The notes under the pieces: model-generated
Databases searched by the model: none
What the model was told of the DNA's origin: nothing
What the model saw: only the letters and a program-made list of their open reading frames with translations
NCBI GenBank assembly: GCA_945906305.1
Contig: CAMDQT010000001.1
Coordinates: 124,001 to 188,000, forward strand
DNA from: Ferrithrix thermotolerans DSM 19514
Lineage (GTDB): Bacteria; Actinomycetota; Acidimicrobiia; Acidimicrobiales; CAIXPF01
Direction of reading: 5' to 3'
DNA length: 64,000 nucleotides
Shown: positions 17,482-26,900 of the stretch, in pieces
How positions within the stretch are numbered: position 1 is the first letter of the stretch
How the letters are laid out: each line of letters begins with the position of its first letter
Translations under genes and position numbers: made by a program

Positions 17482-19041
17482 ATGTTTCTGCTCTACCTGC
17501 GGCGCGAGCTAGTCAACCGGAAGCGACAGACGCTAGTGGTGTCGCTCGGGCTGGGGGTGGCGATCGCGCTGGTGGTCGTGGTGAGTGCCTTGTCGGCCGG
17601 GGTCGATGAAGCTCAGTCCCAGGTGCTCGGCTCGCTGTATGGCATTGGAACGGACATTTCGGTCACCCGAGTTCCGCAACCTGGTCAGGGTGGCGGAGGC
17701 CCGCAGCGCTTCGGGATTGAGGGCACGGAGAGCGGCGGGGAGGCTCGCCAGTTCAGCCAAAGCCAGGTTCGACTCAATCGGGGGGCGCGTACCTTGAGCG
17801 CCGAGGACGTCGCGGCGGTGCGGGCGGTGAACGGGGTCGACAACGTCGCCAGCTCACTGCGCCTCACGAGCCTGACCTTTGATGGTCAGCTTCCCGATGT
17901 CAGTCAGCTTCCCCAGCCCAGCCAGGGTGGTCAGGGGCTCCAGTTGGGGGCTGTAGATGAGCGTCAAGCCGGACCTGGAGGTGGACGTGGCGCGTTCCGC
18001 ACCGGCAACTCGAACTTCTCGGTCACGACCTTCGACTTGATGGGTGTGGATCTCGCCGATCTTGGTCACGGTCCGCTCAGCTCCACCAGGGTCACTGAGG
18101 GCCGGGCCTTTGCTGCCCACGATGTCGGCCAGGATGTGGTCGTCCTCGATGATGGCTATGCGGCGTCGGAATCGCTACAGGTAGGTGCCACGGTCACTAT
18201 CGCCGAGCGGCCCTTTACCATTGTGGGCCTGGTGGGCTCGGCCACCGAAGCTGCCGAGACCGCCACCGATGTGTTCCTGCCGCTTGAAGTGGCCCAGCGG
18301 CTGGCCGACCAAGCGGGACTGGTGACCAACCTCTACATCTCCACCACAAGCGGCGACCAGACCGACAGCGTGGCTGAAGCAGTGCAAACGGTGCTGCCCG
18401 ACGCCACCGTGAGCACGTCCTCTGAACTCGGTGAATCGGTGTCCGGTTCGCTCAAGACGGCGTCGGACCTGTTGGGCAAGCTGGGACGCTGGCTATCGAT
18501 CCTGGTACTCGCCGCGGCGTTTCTTGCCGCAATCCTGTTCACCACCTCGGGTGTGTCGCGACGCACCCAGGAGTTCGGCACCCTGCGGGCCCTGGGCTGG
18601 AAAAAGGGCCGCATCGTCGGCCAGGTGGCCGGCGAGAGCGTCGTTCAGGGCGTGCTCGGCGGCGCGGTCGGTGTGCTCATCGGCCTAGTGGGTGCGGCCG
18701 TCGTGAGCGCGGTCGCCCCGGCCTTGCAAGCCAGCGCGGCGACGAGTACAGGCCGTCCGGGCGGGTTCGTTGGCGGTGGCGCCCTCTCGCGAGGCCCTAA
18801 TGGCGCCAGCTTGGCGAATGGCACCGCCGCCGGGGGCCGGGGTGCACTCATGGGTGGTGGCGGCCCCTTCGGGGGGGCGGAGCCGAACACGTTCGAGGTG
18901 GCGTTGCACGCGGTCGTCACCCCAGGGGTCATCTTCACCGCCATCGGCCTGGCGCTGGTCGGCGGGTTGCTTGCCGGCGCCTTCGGCGGCTTTAGGGCAT
19001 CCCGGCTGCGGCCGGCGGACGCGTTGCGGAGTGTGGCGTGA
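17482..19041 (+). CDS. ABC transporter permease, MacB/FtsX type
   Basis: A 519-residue permease of the type VII (mechanotransmission) ABC class, which usually moves lipids, peptides or antibiotics or works on envelope proteins rather than importing solutes. A first helix near residues 14-35 is followed by a long outside domain (about 40-335), then helices near 345-365, 385-412 and 485-505. The conserved FtsX-domain segment RRTQEFGTLRALGWKKGRIVGQ lies after the second helix. Two Gly-rich insertions are odd: PGQGGGGPQRFG near 70 and a 45-residue Gly/Ser stretch near 425-470 between the third and fourth helices, on the outer face. The stop overlaps the ATPase start (TGATG), so the pair is coupled. 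Confidence 0.88.
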   Translation: MFLLYLRRELVNRKRQTLVVSLGLGVAIALVVVVSALSAGVDEAQSQVLGSLYGIGTDISVTRVPQPGQGGGGPQRFGIEGTESGGEARQFSQSQVRLNRGARTLSAEDVAAVRAVNGVDNVASSLRLTSLTFDGQLPDVSQLPQPSQGGQGLQLGAVDERQAGPGGGRGAFRTGNSNFSVTTFDLMGVDLADLGHGPLSSTRVTEGRAFAAHDVGQDVVVLDDGYAASESLQVGATVTIAERPFTIVGLVGSATEAAETATDVFLPLEVAQRLADQAGLVTNLYISTTSGDQTDSVAEAVQTVLPDATVSTSSELGESVSGSLKTASDLLGKLGRWLSILVLAAAFLAAILFTTSGVSRRTQEFGTLRALGWKKGRIVGQVAGESVVQGVLGGAVGVLIGLVGAAVVSAVAPALQASAATSTGRPGGFVGGGALSRGPNGASLANGTAAGGRGALMGGGGPFGGAEPNTFEVALHAVVTPGVIFTAIGLALVGGLLAGAFGGFRASRLRPADALRSVA

Positions 19042-19715
19042 TGGACCTGTATGAACTTCAAGACGTGTCGAAGGTGTTCGATCAGGGCCGAAAGAAGGTT
19101 CGGGCGCTACACGGGGTAGCGCTGAAGATCCAAGCGGGCGAGCGGATCGCCATTCAGGGATCAACTGGTGGCGGCAAGTCGACCTTGCTGCAACTCTTGG
19201 GCCTGCTCGATGAGCCGACCACCGGCACGATCTGGTTCGAGGGCCAGAAGCTGGCTGGTCTGAACGAAGCGGCGCGGGCTGCGCTCCGGGCGAGTCGCAT
19301 CGGGTTCATCTTCCAGAGCTACAACCTGATTCCCACTCTGGCTGCCGAGGAGAACGTGCTCGCCGGTCTGATGCCGTTGGGCTGGCCGGCCGATCAACGA
19401 CGCAAGGCGGTCGAGGAGGTTCTCGCCGCGGTCGGGCTCACCGACCGGGCCCGTCACCTGCCCGCGGAGTTGTCCGGTGGTCAGCAACAGCGAGTGGCCA
19501 TCGCCCGTGCGCTGGTGAAGCGCCCATCGGTGGTGCTCGCCGATGAGCCAACAGGAAATCTCGACGAGGAAACCCGCGACGAGATTGCGGACATGATGGA
19601 TGCGTTGTGCTCCGAGCATTCACTCACCATGATCACCGTTACCCACGACAGCGCGCTGGCCAAGCGCGCCAGTCGGCGCCTCACGATCAAGGCTGGCAAG
19701 CTGACCGTAGGTTAA
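19041..19715 (+). CDS. ABC transporter ATP-binding protein (LolD/MacB type)
   Basis: ATPase subunit for the adjacent permease, 224 residues. Walker A is GSTGGGKST (about residues 39-47), the signature is LSGGQQQRVAIARA (about 138-151), Walker B is VVLADEP (about 158-164) and the switch His is in VTHD. I use ATG at 19041, which overlaps the permease stop; a GTG one codon earlier is possible. The gene ends convergently on the A-T-TE synthetase, the two stop codons sharing the bases TTAA. The substrate is not readable; a role in exporting the product of the synthetase opposite is tempting but unsupported. Confidence 0.92.
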   Translation: MDLYELQDVSKVFDQGRKKVRALHGVALKIQAGERIAIQGSTGGGKSTLLQLLGLLDEPTTGTIWFEGQKLAGLNEAARAALRASRIGFIFQSYNLIPTLAAEENVLAGLMPLGWPADQRRKAVEEVLAAVGLTDRARHLPAELSGGQQQRVAIARALVKRPSVVLADEPTGNLDEETRDEIADMMDALCSEHSLTMITVTHDSALAKRASRRLTIKAGKLTVG

Positions 19716-22267
19716 GCCTGTGGGCTCAGCCCGGCGGTGGCCCCCAGCTTGGGCACCCAGGCCCGCCCCATGAGCGCGCTAAGGCTGTCGGCCAGCTGCT
19801 CGACGTGGGGTCGCTCGAGCATGGTGAGGTGTTCCCCCTCACAGCTCAGGATATGGAGGCCCGGTACGAAGTTTTGCCATTTGCTCGTCGCGCCCCGACG
19901 TGCAGGCTGCACGAGCGCCACGGGAAATGCCGCCGATGACGGCGCATAGTGGTGCGCCGCTTCTCGGCCTAGAGCGTAAAAGCCGTCGTATCGGGCCGCG
20001 GATCCGATGGGCGCGTTGATACCATCGCGCCGCGCCGCTGCGTCCATGGACCGGCGTCGAAGGTGAGCGGTCACATTTGAGGGCCGATAGGCTCGCAGCT
20101 TCTGCACCGCGCTTTGCGGAGCGCGCGCTTGTTTTCGTTCGAGCCGGCGAATTCGAGTGTCGAGCAGAACCAACGTCACGTCTCGGCCGTCGCGTTGCAG
20201 TTGTTGGGCCATCTCGTAGGCAATGGTCCCGCCCGCCGAATGTCCAGTGAGCATGACCGGACCATCGGGTTGAATGCGTCGTAGAACCTCGAGCGCGGAG
20301 TTCGCCGCCGCTTCGATGCTGTGGTCCGCAGGTCGGTGGTCGTGCAGGCCTCTGGCTTCGATGACCGCTATCGGCTGATCGGGATCGAGGGATCTCGCGA
20401 GCCAGGCGAAGCGCAGTGCGGTGCCCCCGGCGCCAGGGATGCAGAAGAGAACTGGCCTATCCCCCTGGGGGTTGAGCAGTACGACACCTGAATGGTCCGT
20501 CGTCAAGGCACCGAGCAGTACTTGGCTGAGATGAGAGGGGGTGGTTGCGTACACCAGATCATCGGGGTGCAAGGCGCTCCCGGTGGCTTCGCCCAGAGCG
20601 GCGGCGAGTTCAACCGCGGCGATGGAGTCCAGACCCACTTCCCACAGGTCACTGTGCATTCCGAGACCGGTGACCCCGATGACGCTTTCGCACAGTGCGA
20701 TGACGAATGCCTCGCGGTGGGTGCTAGGAGCGATCGCCGCGACGTCCTGCCACGGCTCGAATTGAGAGTTCAGGAGTTTCTGGCGGTCGAACTTCAGGTT
20801 GGCGTTCAACGGCAGGTGGTCGTGACGCACCAGCAAGGTTGGCATCTGGTGGGTAGGAAGTTCAGCCCTGAGCGCGGCGAGGACCTCGGACGCGCTGATC
20901 GTGGCGCCGGGCTGCAATTCGATGTGGGCCACCAGGCGCGCCGCGCCGTTGGGCACCGATTGGGCCAGAACGACAGCGAGGCGGATGCCGGGCAGGCGCA
21001 GCAGGAGACTCTGGGTGACCGCCGGTTCGGCCATTTTACCGTTGATCTTGATCAGTTCGTCGGTCCGGCCGGCGAAGCGGTATCCGCCCTGGGGTCGCGC
21101 CACCAGGAGATCGCCGGATCGCCAAAAGCGCGTCCCGTCCGGGTCGACGCCGAAGCGCTGCGCACTTAGTTCCGCTTCGCCAAGGTATTCGCGTGCCACA
21201 GTGCCTCGGACGATCACTTCCACGAGGCCATCGGCGGGCTCGCCGTAGGGCTCGAGGCGGACGCGATCGGCGTTGACTGGTTCGCCCCAGCAGACCTGGC
21301 CAGACTCGACCGCGTCATGTTCGGTGATTGGATGTTCGAAGTAGCCACCGTCGCCGGTCTCTGTGCCGCCGTACCCGTTCACCACTGCGCCGCCAGGAGC
21401 GATCTGGCGCAGCAATCCTGGGATCGTGGCCCAGAAGAGGGGCTCGCTGCCAGACCGCAATCTTTTCACGTGGTTCAGTCGTCGTACCCCTGAGGCGCTG
21501 GCCAGCATGCGGGCCACCGACGCCGTCACGGAGAGGGTCTCGCATCGGGTGGCGGCAATGCGTTCCAACAGTTCGTCGCTGCTGAGCATGAGGGGATCAA
21601 TCAGATCGATTGGCCTGCCAAATCCAAGCTGTACGATGCGACGGAGCGAACCGACGTGCATGAGGCCCGAAGTTGCAGGCTCGCGGCAGTCAAGGAGCGG
21701 CCCGAGCTGCACCGCAATACGCGCCTGGGCCTCGAATATGTCGTGGCCGAGCACAATGGCCTTGGCTCTGCCGGTCGAACCCGAACTGAAGAGCACGGCC
21801 GCGATCGAGTTGCGGTCCACGGGCCGCACCGGTTGGCTCGGGCCGAGTGGTTGGGACGAGTCGATCGCCGTGACGCCCTCGGGCAGCTTTGGGTTGGCGC
21901 CGTGCGCTCCGATGAGCACAATGGGCGAGCGCCCCAGGCGTTCCCAGCGTTGTTCAAGCTCGGCTGGGGGCAGGGCCACGTCGAGCGGGCAGAAGGGCAG
22001 CCCAGCTCGTATGAGGGCATGTATCGCTTGGACTGATTCGCAATTGCGGCCCACCAGGACCGGCACCACGGGGACTGAAGCCCCCCGAATCCCCTCGAAA
22101 CCCGCCAGGACGGCCCCCGCCAGCGATCCGGCCCGTTCTTCGAGGTGGCCATAAGTCATGCTCGCCGATGCGTCGCTGACCGCAATGCGGTCTGGCGCAC
22201 GTCGCGCCTCGGCCACGAGGGCCTCGGTGATTACGTTGCGCGCTACGTCAGTGAGCGTTTCTGTCAC
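19712..22267 (-). CDS. Stand-alone A-T-TE nonribosomal-peptide-synthetase-like enzyme
   Basis: An 851-residue three-domain enzyme with no condensation domain. Residues about 1-500 are an adenylation domain: LFSSGSTGRAKA (A3), NGYGGTETG (A5), FWRSGDL (A7), FAGRTDELIKINGK (A8) and the A10 lysine in NLKFDRQKLL. Residues about 515-590 are a carrier domain with phosphopantetheine Ser in GLDSIAAVEL. Residues about 605-840 are a type I thioesterase with GHSAGG nucleophile, Asp in LVLLDTRI and His in GEHLTML. The canonical FDxS substrate-anchoring Asp of amino-acid-activating domains is not evident, so an aryl- or keto-acid substrate is possible. Known A-T-TE enzymes dimerise arylpyruvates to quinones or furanones. 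GTG at 22267 has AAGGA upstream. No tailoring genes adjoin it. Confidence 0.8.
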   Translation of the reverse strand: MTETLTDVARNVITEALVAEARRAPDRIAVSDASASMTYGHLEERAGSLAGAVLAGFEGIRGASVPVVPVLVGRNCESVQAIHALIRAGLPFCPLDVALPPAELEQRWERLGRSPIVLIGAHGANPKLPEGVTAIDSSQPLGPSQPVRPVDRNSIAAVLFSSGSTGRAKAIVLGHDIFEAQARIAVQLGPLLDCREPATSGLMHVGSLRRIVQLGFGRPIDLIDPLMLSSDELLERIAATRCETLSVTASVARMLASASGVRRLNHVKRLRSGSEPLFWATIPGLLRQIAPGGAVVNGYGGTETGDGGYFEHPITEHDAVESGQVCWGEPVNADRVRLEPYGEPADGLVEVIVRGTVAREYLGEAELSAQRFGVDPDGTRFWRSGDLLVARPQGGYRFAGRTDELIKINGKMAEPAVTQSLLLRLPGIRLAVVLAQSVPNGAARLVAHIELQPGATISASEVLAALRAELPTHQMPTLLVRHDHLPLNANLKFDRQKLLNSQFEPWQDVAAIAPSTHREAFVIALCESVIGVTGLGMHSDLWEVGLDSIAAVELAAALGEATGSALHPDDLVYATTPSHLSQVLLGALTTDHSGVVLLNPQGDRPVLFCIPGAGGTALRFAWLARSLDPDQPIAVIEARGLHDHRPADHSIEAAANSALEVLRRIQPDGPVMLTGHSAGGTIAYEMAQQLQRDGRDVTLVLLDTRIRRLERKQARAPQSAVQKLRAYRPSNVTAHLRRRSMDAAARRDGINAPIGSAARYDGFYALGREAAHHYAPSSAAFPVALVQPARRGATSKWQNFVPGLHILSCEGEHLTMLERPHVEQLADSLSALMGRAWVPKLGATAGLSPQA

Positions 22268-22384
22268 GGGTTCCTTCGGGGGGGGCGCGTTGGAAAAATC
22301 AGGCGATTGACTTACGTGAACATATGCGCCGGATGTTCGTCGGATAACCGGACCTTTGGCTCTTGTGTTCGGCCGGCGGCGGTC
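22268..22384 (-). promoter_or_regulatory. AT-richer gap that probably holds the promoter of the A-T-TE gene
   Basis: The 117 bases between the synthetase start and the upstream CoA-transferase stop are noticeably less GC-rich than their surroundings (runs such as ttggaaaaatcag and gattgacttacgtgaacatatg). This is a plausible promoter region read leftward. No unambiguous -35/-10 pair could be assigned. Confidence 0.3.
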
Positions 22385-24856
22385 CTAGAGCGCCTGACCG
22401 TCCGGGCCGAGGTACCAAGTGCTGAGATGACCCTCGGCATCGAGTCGGGCGTACTCGTGATCGCTAAGACCCAATAATCCTTTGAAAACCGCCTCGTTGT
22501 CCCCGCCCATCACCGGAAGGTGTTCGAAGCGCATGGCGGGGCCATCCCAGTGCCAGGCATGGGTGGGGTAGTCATGGGTGCCAGTGTCCTCGCAGCTGTT
22601 CGGCGCGAACATCGCGCGGGCGCGCAGGTGCGGGTCGCGGAATGCCTCGAGGTCGTGCAGCACCGGGGCTGCGGGCACACCCTCCTGCTGGCATCGGGCG
22701 AAAATCGTGTACCCATCGACACCTTCGGTCCAGGCGCCGATCAGCCGGTCGAGTTCATCATGGTGGGTCCGGCGGCCTTCGGCGGTGGCGAAGCGCGCAT
22801 CGCTCGCCCACGGCGGCGATCCCGCGGCGCGACCGACACCGGCCCATTCCTCGTCCGAACCCACCGAGATCACCACCCAGGCATCTTCGCCCTGACAGCG
22901 GTAGCAACCCTGCGGGGTCCGAACCCGATGCCGGTTGCCCAGACTGTGGTGCACCGTACCGGTACGTTCGGCGTCGATGAGGTACTCACCGATGTGCGCC
23001 AGCATGTTCTCCGACTGCGACAGCTCGACGAGCTCGCCTACTGCGGTCTCCTCTCGCCGTCGCAGCGCGGCAAGCACCGCGAACGCGCCGGCAGATCCTG
23101 ACGCCGCGTCCATGTGGTAGACGCTCTCTGACTCGGTGCGGTCTAGGTCTGGGTAGCCGCGCAGGGCAGTGAGTCCACACAGGCCCTCGAAGTTCACCCC
23201 GAAACCGAGGTAATCACGATACGGACCGGTACGGCCAGTCGAAGGCATGCGCAGCACGATGAGGCGGGGGTTGCGCTGGTGGAGAACGTCCCAGCCGATT
23301 TCGAGCTTCTCGAGCAGGTCGACCGAATTGTTCTCGACCAACACGTCGCACCGCTCGGCCAACAGCAGGAACGCCTCGCGGCCCGATTCCTGGCGCAGAT
23401 CGAGGGTGACGCTGCGCTTGTTGCGGGCATGGCTGTTGAACAGGCCGAGCCGGTTCCACGGACGCTCGCCCGGCTCGCCGTCGGGATAGGCGGCAAAGAT
23501 GCCATCACCCTCGTGCAACATTTCCTTGGGCGGGCGGGCCATGACCCCCCGCGTGGCGGAGGGGAACACCCATGGGTTGTCGACGCGGATCACGTCGGCG
23601 CCGAGGTCGCCGAGAAACATCGTGACGTACGGCCCGGCCCACACCACCGTGAGGTCGAGCACTCGTAGCCCCTCGAGGGGCAAGCGCCGTTCGCTGAGCG
23701 AGACATGCGAAGCGGTCGGGCCGGCCGTGCTCGGGGCGCCAAGCTCAGCGGCCACCTCGGTGCTGTGCTGGCCGAGCAGCGGGGCCGGACGCCGCAGGGC
23801 CCAGCCGTCATCGAGGCGGATGGGCGGCCCGGGTTGACGCAGTGTGCCAGCGACGGGATGGTGGACGGGAACGAAGAAGCCTCGCTCGGCGAAGTGCGCG
23901 TCGTGCAGCAGGTCGACCGGTGCGTTGATGGCGGTGATGGGCCAGCCCCCGGCCTGGGCCTGTTCCATGGCTTGCTGGCGGGTACGACCGAGGCCCCAGA
24001 GCAGGATCTGGGCATCGACCCGCTCGGGGGTGTCAGCATCGGTGAGCCACGACGGGTCGGCGTACACCGCGCTCATTTCCGGCTCGTCCATGACCGCCAA
24101 CATGCGGGGGATCCAGTTGATCAAGGTGGAAACTTGGATGTGTCCGTCCAGAGTGGGCCGCACGCCGATCGGGAAAGGCAACGTCTTGTAACCACCGCTG
24201 CGCCGGGTGTTTGATCCGCGATAGGAGCCGTGCAGCAGGTAGGCCATGCGCCGATCGATGGAGCACACCTGCGTTTCGGTGTTGGCGAGGTCGATGTGGG
24301 TGCCCTGACCGCTCTGTGTCGCCATCCGCAACGCCGCCATGGCTGCGGTGGCCCCAACCGAACCGCACTGGTATTGGCCGAGGTCCCCGCCGAGCTTCAG
24401 CGGTTCGCGTTCGGGGTTGCCGGTCGACGCCATCGGCCCACCGAAGGCATAGTGGACGATCTCCTCGCCCTTGTAACCGGCATAAGGGCCGCTCAACCCA
24501 AAGGCCGTGACGGTGAGCACGACCAGGTGCCCGAAACGCTCCCGGAGCAGGGCGGGGTCGGGCGACGGTTCGCTCTGGATGACGAGGTCGGCGCGGGCGA
24601 GCAGGCGGGCAACCACGTCGTCCTCAACCCCGGCGACCACGGAGCGCTTGTTGGTGTTGAGATGCAGGAACAGCGCGCTCTGTTCGGGGTCGGGGCCCGA
24701 GGCAGGGAAGGGGCCGAGGTGTCGGGAGCGGTCCCCGCCGGGAGGTTCGACCTTCACGACGTCGGCACCGAAATCGGCGAACAGCTTGCCGGCATAGGGC
24801 CCGGCGATGCCCTCGGCGAACTCCACAACCCGGATTCCCGCTAACGGCTGAGTCAT
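22385..24856 (-). CDS. Tandem type III CoA-transferase (CaiB/BaiF) fusion
   Basis: Two complete-looking CaiB/BaiF domains in one 823-residue chain. Domain 1 begins LAGIRVVEFAEGIAGPYAGKLFADFGADVVKVEPPGGD in four recognisable blocks and has the helix GQGTHIDLANTETQ near residue 190; domain 2 restarts near residue 400 with LEGLRVLDLTVVWAGPYVTM and LGADVIRVDNP. In domain 2 the segment equivalent to the active-site helix reads VGELVELSQSEN, which differs from the usual V-D-x-S form. The family moves CoA between carboxylic acids without ATP. Single-domain enzymes form interlocked dimers, so the fusion may be a covalent heterodimer with one working site. ATG at 24856; divergent from the MOSC gene. 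Confidence 0.9.
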   Translation of the reverse strand: MTQPLAGIRVVEFAEGIAGPYAGKLFADFGADVVKVEPPGGDRSRHLGPFPASGPDPEQSALFLHLNTNKRSVVAGVEDDVVARLLARADLVIQSEPSPDPALLRERFGHLVVLTVTAFGLSGPYAGYKGEEIVHYAFGGPMASTGNPEREPLKLGGDLGQYQCGSVGATAAMAALRMATQSGQGTHIDLANTETQVCSIDRRMAYLLHGSYRGSNTRRSGGYKTLPFPIGVRPTLDGHIQVSTLINWIPRMLAVMDEPEMSAVYADPSWLTDADTPERVDAQILLWGLGRTRQQAMEQAQAGGWPITAINAPVDLLHDAHFAERGFFVPVHHPVAGTLRQPGPPIRLDDGWALRRPAPLLGQHSTEVAAELGAPSTAGPTASHVSLSERRLPLEGLRVLDLTVVWAGPYVTMFLGDLGADVIRVDNPWVFPSATRGVMARPPKEMLHEGDGIFAAYPDGEPGERPWNRLGLFNSHARNKRSVTLDLRQESGREAFLLLAERCDVLVENNSVDLLEKLEIGWDVLHQRNPRLIVLRMPSTGRTGPYRDYLGFGVNFEGLCGLTALRGYPDLDRTESESVYHMDAASGSAGAFAVLAALRRREETAVGELVELSQSENMLAHIGEYLIDAERTGTVHHSLGNRHRVRTPQGCYRCQGEDAWVVISVGSDEEWAGVGRAAGSPPWASDARFATAEGRRTHHDELDRLIGAWTEGVDGYTIFARCQQEGVPAAPVLHDLEAFRDPHLRARAMFAPNSCEDTGTHDYPTHAWHWDGPAMRFEHLPVMGGDNEAVFKGLLGLSDHEYARLDAEGHLSTWYLGPDGQAL

Positions 24857-24911
24857 GAACGCAAACTAACCAACTCGGCTGGTCCTTCAGGTTCGTGTGC
24901 AAGGCTCGTCC

Positions 24912-25454
24912 ATGACCTTTACCGGCTCGTTGCTGCACATCCACCGATGCGCCCAGGCTGGCGCGCCGATGCAGCCGCTCGAGGCGGCAGTACTCGACGC
25001 CGGGGTCGGCATCCGTGGCGACCGCTACGCGCTGCGCACCGGCACATACTCGCAACGCCATCACGTCGACCGCCAAGTGACCCTGATCGAAGCAGAGACC
25101 CTCGACGCGTTGCAGCGTGACCGGGCCATCGCGCTCGACCCGTCCGAGCATCGGCGCAACCTCACGACGCGTGACGTCGCTTTGGGCCACCTTGTTGGCC
25201 GCTACTTCCGGGTCGGTTCCTGTGTGCTGTATGGCGGGAGGCTCAACGTGCCCTGCACCTACCTGCAGGACCTGCTGGACAAGCCGGTGTTCCGGCCGTT
25301 GCTGAACCGCTCGGGACTCAACGCCCGCGTGGTGGTGGGTGGGACCATCGCCCGGGGCGACCTTATTCGCCCGGTGGACCGCGCCGAGTTGCCCGCCTCG
25401 CTAGTGGCGGCCAACGAACTGACGCCGGTCGAGCCCGCGCCCGAGGTGTTCTGA
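24912..25454 (+). CDS. MOSC domain protein
   Basis: A 180-residue single-domain protein of the MOSC (molybdenum cofactor sulfurase C-terminal) superfamily, which bind or transfer sulfur through a conserved Cys and often help detoxify N-hydroxylated compounds or mature molybdoenzymes. The conserved core is visible: GIRGDRYAL, HVDRQVTLIEAE, the ARNLTT-like HRRNLTTRDVAL, and the reactive Cys in NVPCTYLQDLL. ATG at 24912 has AAGG seven bases upstream; an in-frame GTG at 24897 is possible. It overlaps the following aldehyde dehydrogenase by one base (TGATG), so the two are coupled. Its precise partner is unknown. Confidence 0.88.
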   Translation: MTFTGSLLHIHRCAQAGAPMQPLEAAVLDAGVGIRGDRYALRTGTYSQRHHVDRQVTLIEAETLDALQRDRAIALDPSEHRRNLTTRDVALGHLVGRYFRVGSCVLYGGRLNVPCTYLQDLLDKPVFRPLLNRSGLNARVVVGGTIARGDLIRPVDRAELPASLVAANELTPVEPAPEVF

Positions 25455-26854
25455 TGCCCGGTGTCGTCCCACCGCCGGGCGAGAGGTTGGCGATTGCCGA
25501 GCGGGTGGCCGAGTTGCGCGCCACAGCCACTGCCGGTCACTGCCGGCCACTGCCGTGGCGACGGGCCCAGCTACAGGCCTTGGTCAGAATGTTGGGAGAC
25601 AACGAGGCCGCCTTTGCCGAGGCGTTACGGGCCGATCTCGGCAAACCGACGACGGAGGGGTATCTCGCCGACGTCGCCTTTGTGCTTGACGAGGTTCGGG
25701 CCATGATCCGAAACCTCCGCCGCTGGAACCGGGCCACCCGGGTACGTTCCCCGTTGATCCTGCAGCCATCGAGCTCCCGTCTGGTTCCCGAACCTTTAGG
25801 TATGGTGCTGGTCATCGCTCCGTGGAACTACCCGGTGCAGTTGCTGTTGGTGCCGGCGGCAGGGGCGATCGCCGCCGGCAATACGGTGATGCTCAAGCCG
25901 TCGGAGGTGGCCGCAGCCACCTCCGCGCTGCTCGCGCGATTGGTGCCGCAGTACCTCGACCCGACGGCAGTTGGCATCATCGAGGGTGGTGCGGCGCAGA
26001 CCACGGTGCTGCTCGAGCAGCGGTGGGATCACATTTTCTTCACCGGCAACGCCTCGGTGGGACGCGTGGTGATGGCTGCCGCGGCCAAGAACCTCACCCC
26101 CGTCACCCTGGAGCTTGGCGGCAAGAGCCCCGTCATTGTCGACGCCTCGGCGAACGTGGCGGTGGCGGCTCGACGCATCGCCTGGGGCAAATGGCTCAAT
26201 GCCGGGCAGACCTGCGTGGCTCCCGACTACGTGCTCGTGCATCGCCGCGTGCTCGATGGCTTTATCGAGGAGCTACGTCGGGCCATTGCCACCTTCTATG
26301 GACCAGATCCGATGCGCAGCACGAGCTATGGGCGCATCGTCAACGAGCGCCACTTGGAGCGGCTTGTGGGTCTCATACCAGATGGTACGGTGGTGGTCGG
26401 GGGCGAGGCGGTGGCGGAGCAGTTGTACCTTGCGCCGACCGTCCTTCGCGACGTCGGCCTTGACAGTGCGCTCATGGCGGAGGAGATCTTCGGACCGTTG
26501 TTAGCACTGATCACCGTCGATTCGCTCGACGAGGCGGTGGCCATTGTCAACGCCAAGCCGCGCCCGTTGGCGTTGTACGTGTTCGCGCAGGACCGTTCGG
26601 TACAACGTGACGTCATTGCTCGTACCAGCGCCGGTGGCGTGACGGTCAATGGCACGATCCTGCATCTGCTCAACCCGCGCCTGCCCTTCGGTGGTGTGGG
26701 CGAGAGCGGCATGGGCGCCTACCACGGCGAAGCCGGGGTGCGGCTGTTTCAGCACCACAAGTCGGTACTCACCCGCACCAGCCGCCCCGATTTCGCGATC
26801 GCCTATCCGCCTTACACGCGTTTGAAATCCCGCCTCCTGCGTTGGTTGCTGTGA
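25454..26854 (+). CDS. Aldehyde dehydrogenase family protein (class 3-like)
   Basis: NAD(P)-dependent oxidation of an aldehyde to a carboxylic acid. The 466-residue length and sequence resemble class 3/fatty-aldehyde dehydrogenases. The cofactor segment is IAPWNYPVQLLL (around residue 120) with LKPSEV; the general-base Glu is in TLELGGKSP and the nucleophilic Cys in NAGQTCVAPDY; EEIFGPLL closes the active site. Basic, hydrophobic C-terminus (LKSRLLRWLL) could peripherally contact membrane, as in fatty aldehyde dehydrogenases. Translationally coupled to the MOSC gene upstream. Substrate likely a medium- or long-chain aldehyde, by family only. Confidence 0.92.
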   Translation: MPGVVPPPGERLAIAERVAELRATATAGHCRPLPWRRAQLQALVRMLGDNEAAFAEALRADLGKPTTEGYLADVAFVLDEVRAMIRNLRRWNRATRVRSPLILQPSSSRLVPEPLGMVLVIAPWNYPVQLLLVPAAGAIAAGNTVMLKPSEVAAATSALLARLVPQYLDPTAVGIIEGGAAQTTVLLEQRWDHIFFTGNASVGRVVMAAAAKNLTPVTLELGGKSPVIVDASANVAVAARRIAWGKWLNAGQTCVAPDYVLVHRRVLDGFIEELRRAIATFYGPDPMRSTSYGRIVNERHLERLVGLIPDGTVVVGGEAVAEQLYLAPTVLRDVGLDSALMAEEIFGPLLALITVDSLDEAVAIVNAKPRPLALYVFAQDRSVQRDVIARTSAGGVTVNGTILHLLNPRLPFGGVGESGMGAYHGEAGVRLFQHHKSVLTRTSRPDFAIAYPPYTRLKSRLLRWLL

Positions 26855-26900
26855 TCGACGTCGACCGGCGTTGTTCACCGTGGCCGGTAGGGTCGGCGCG

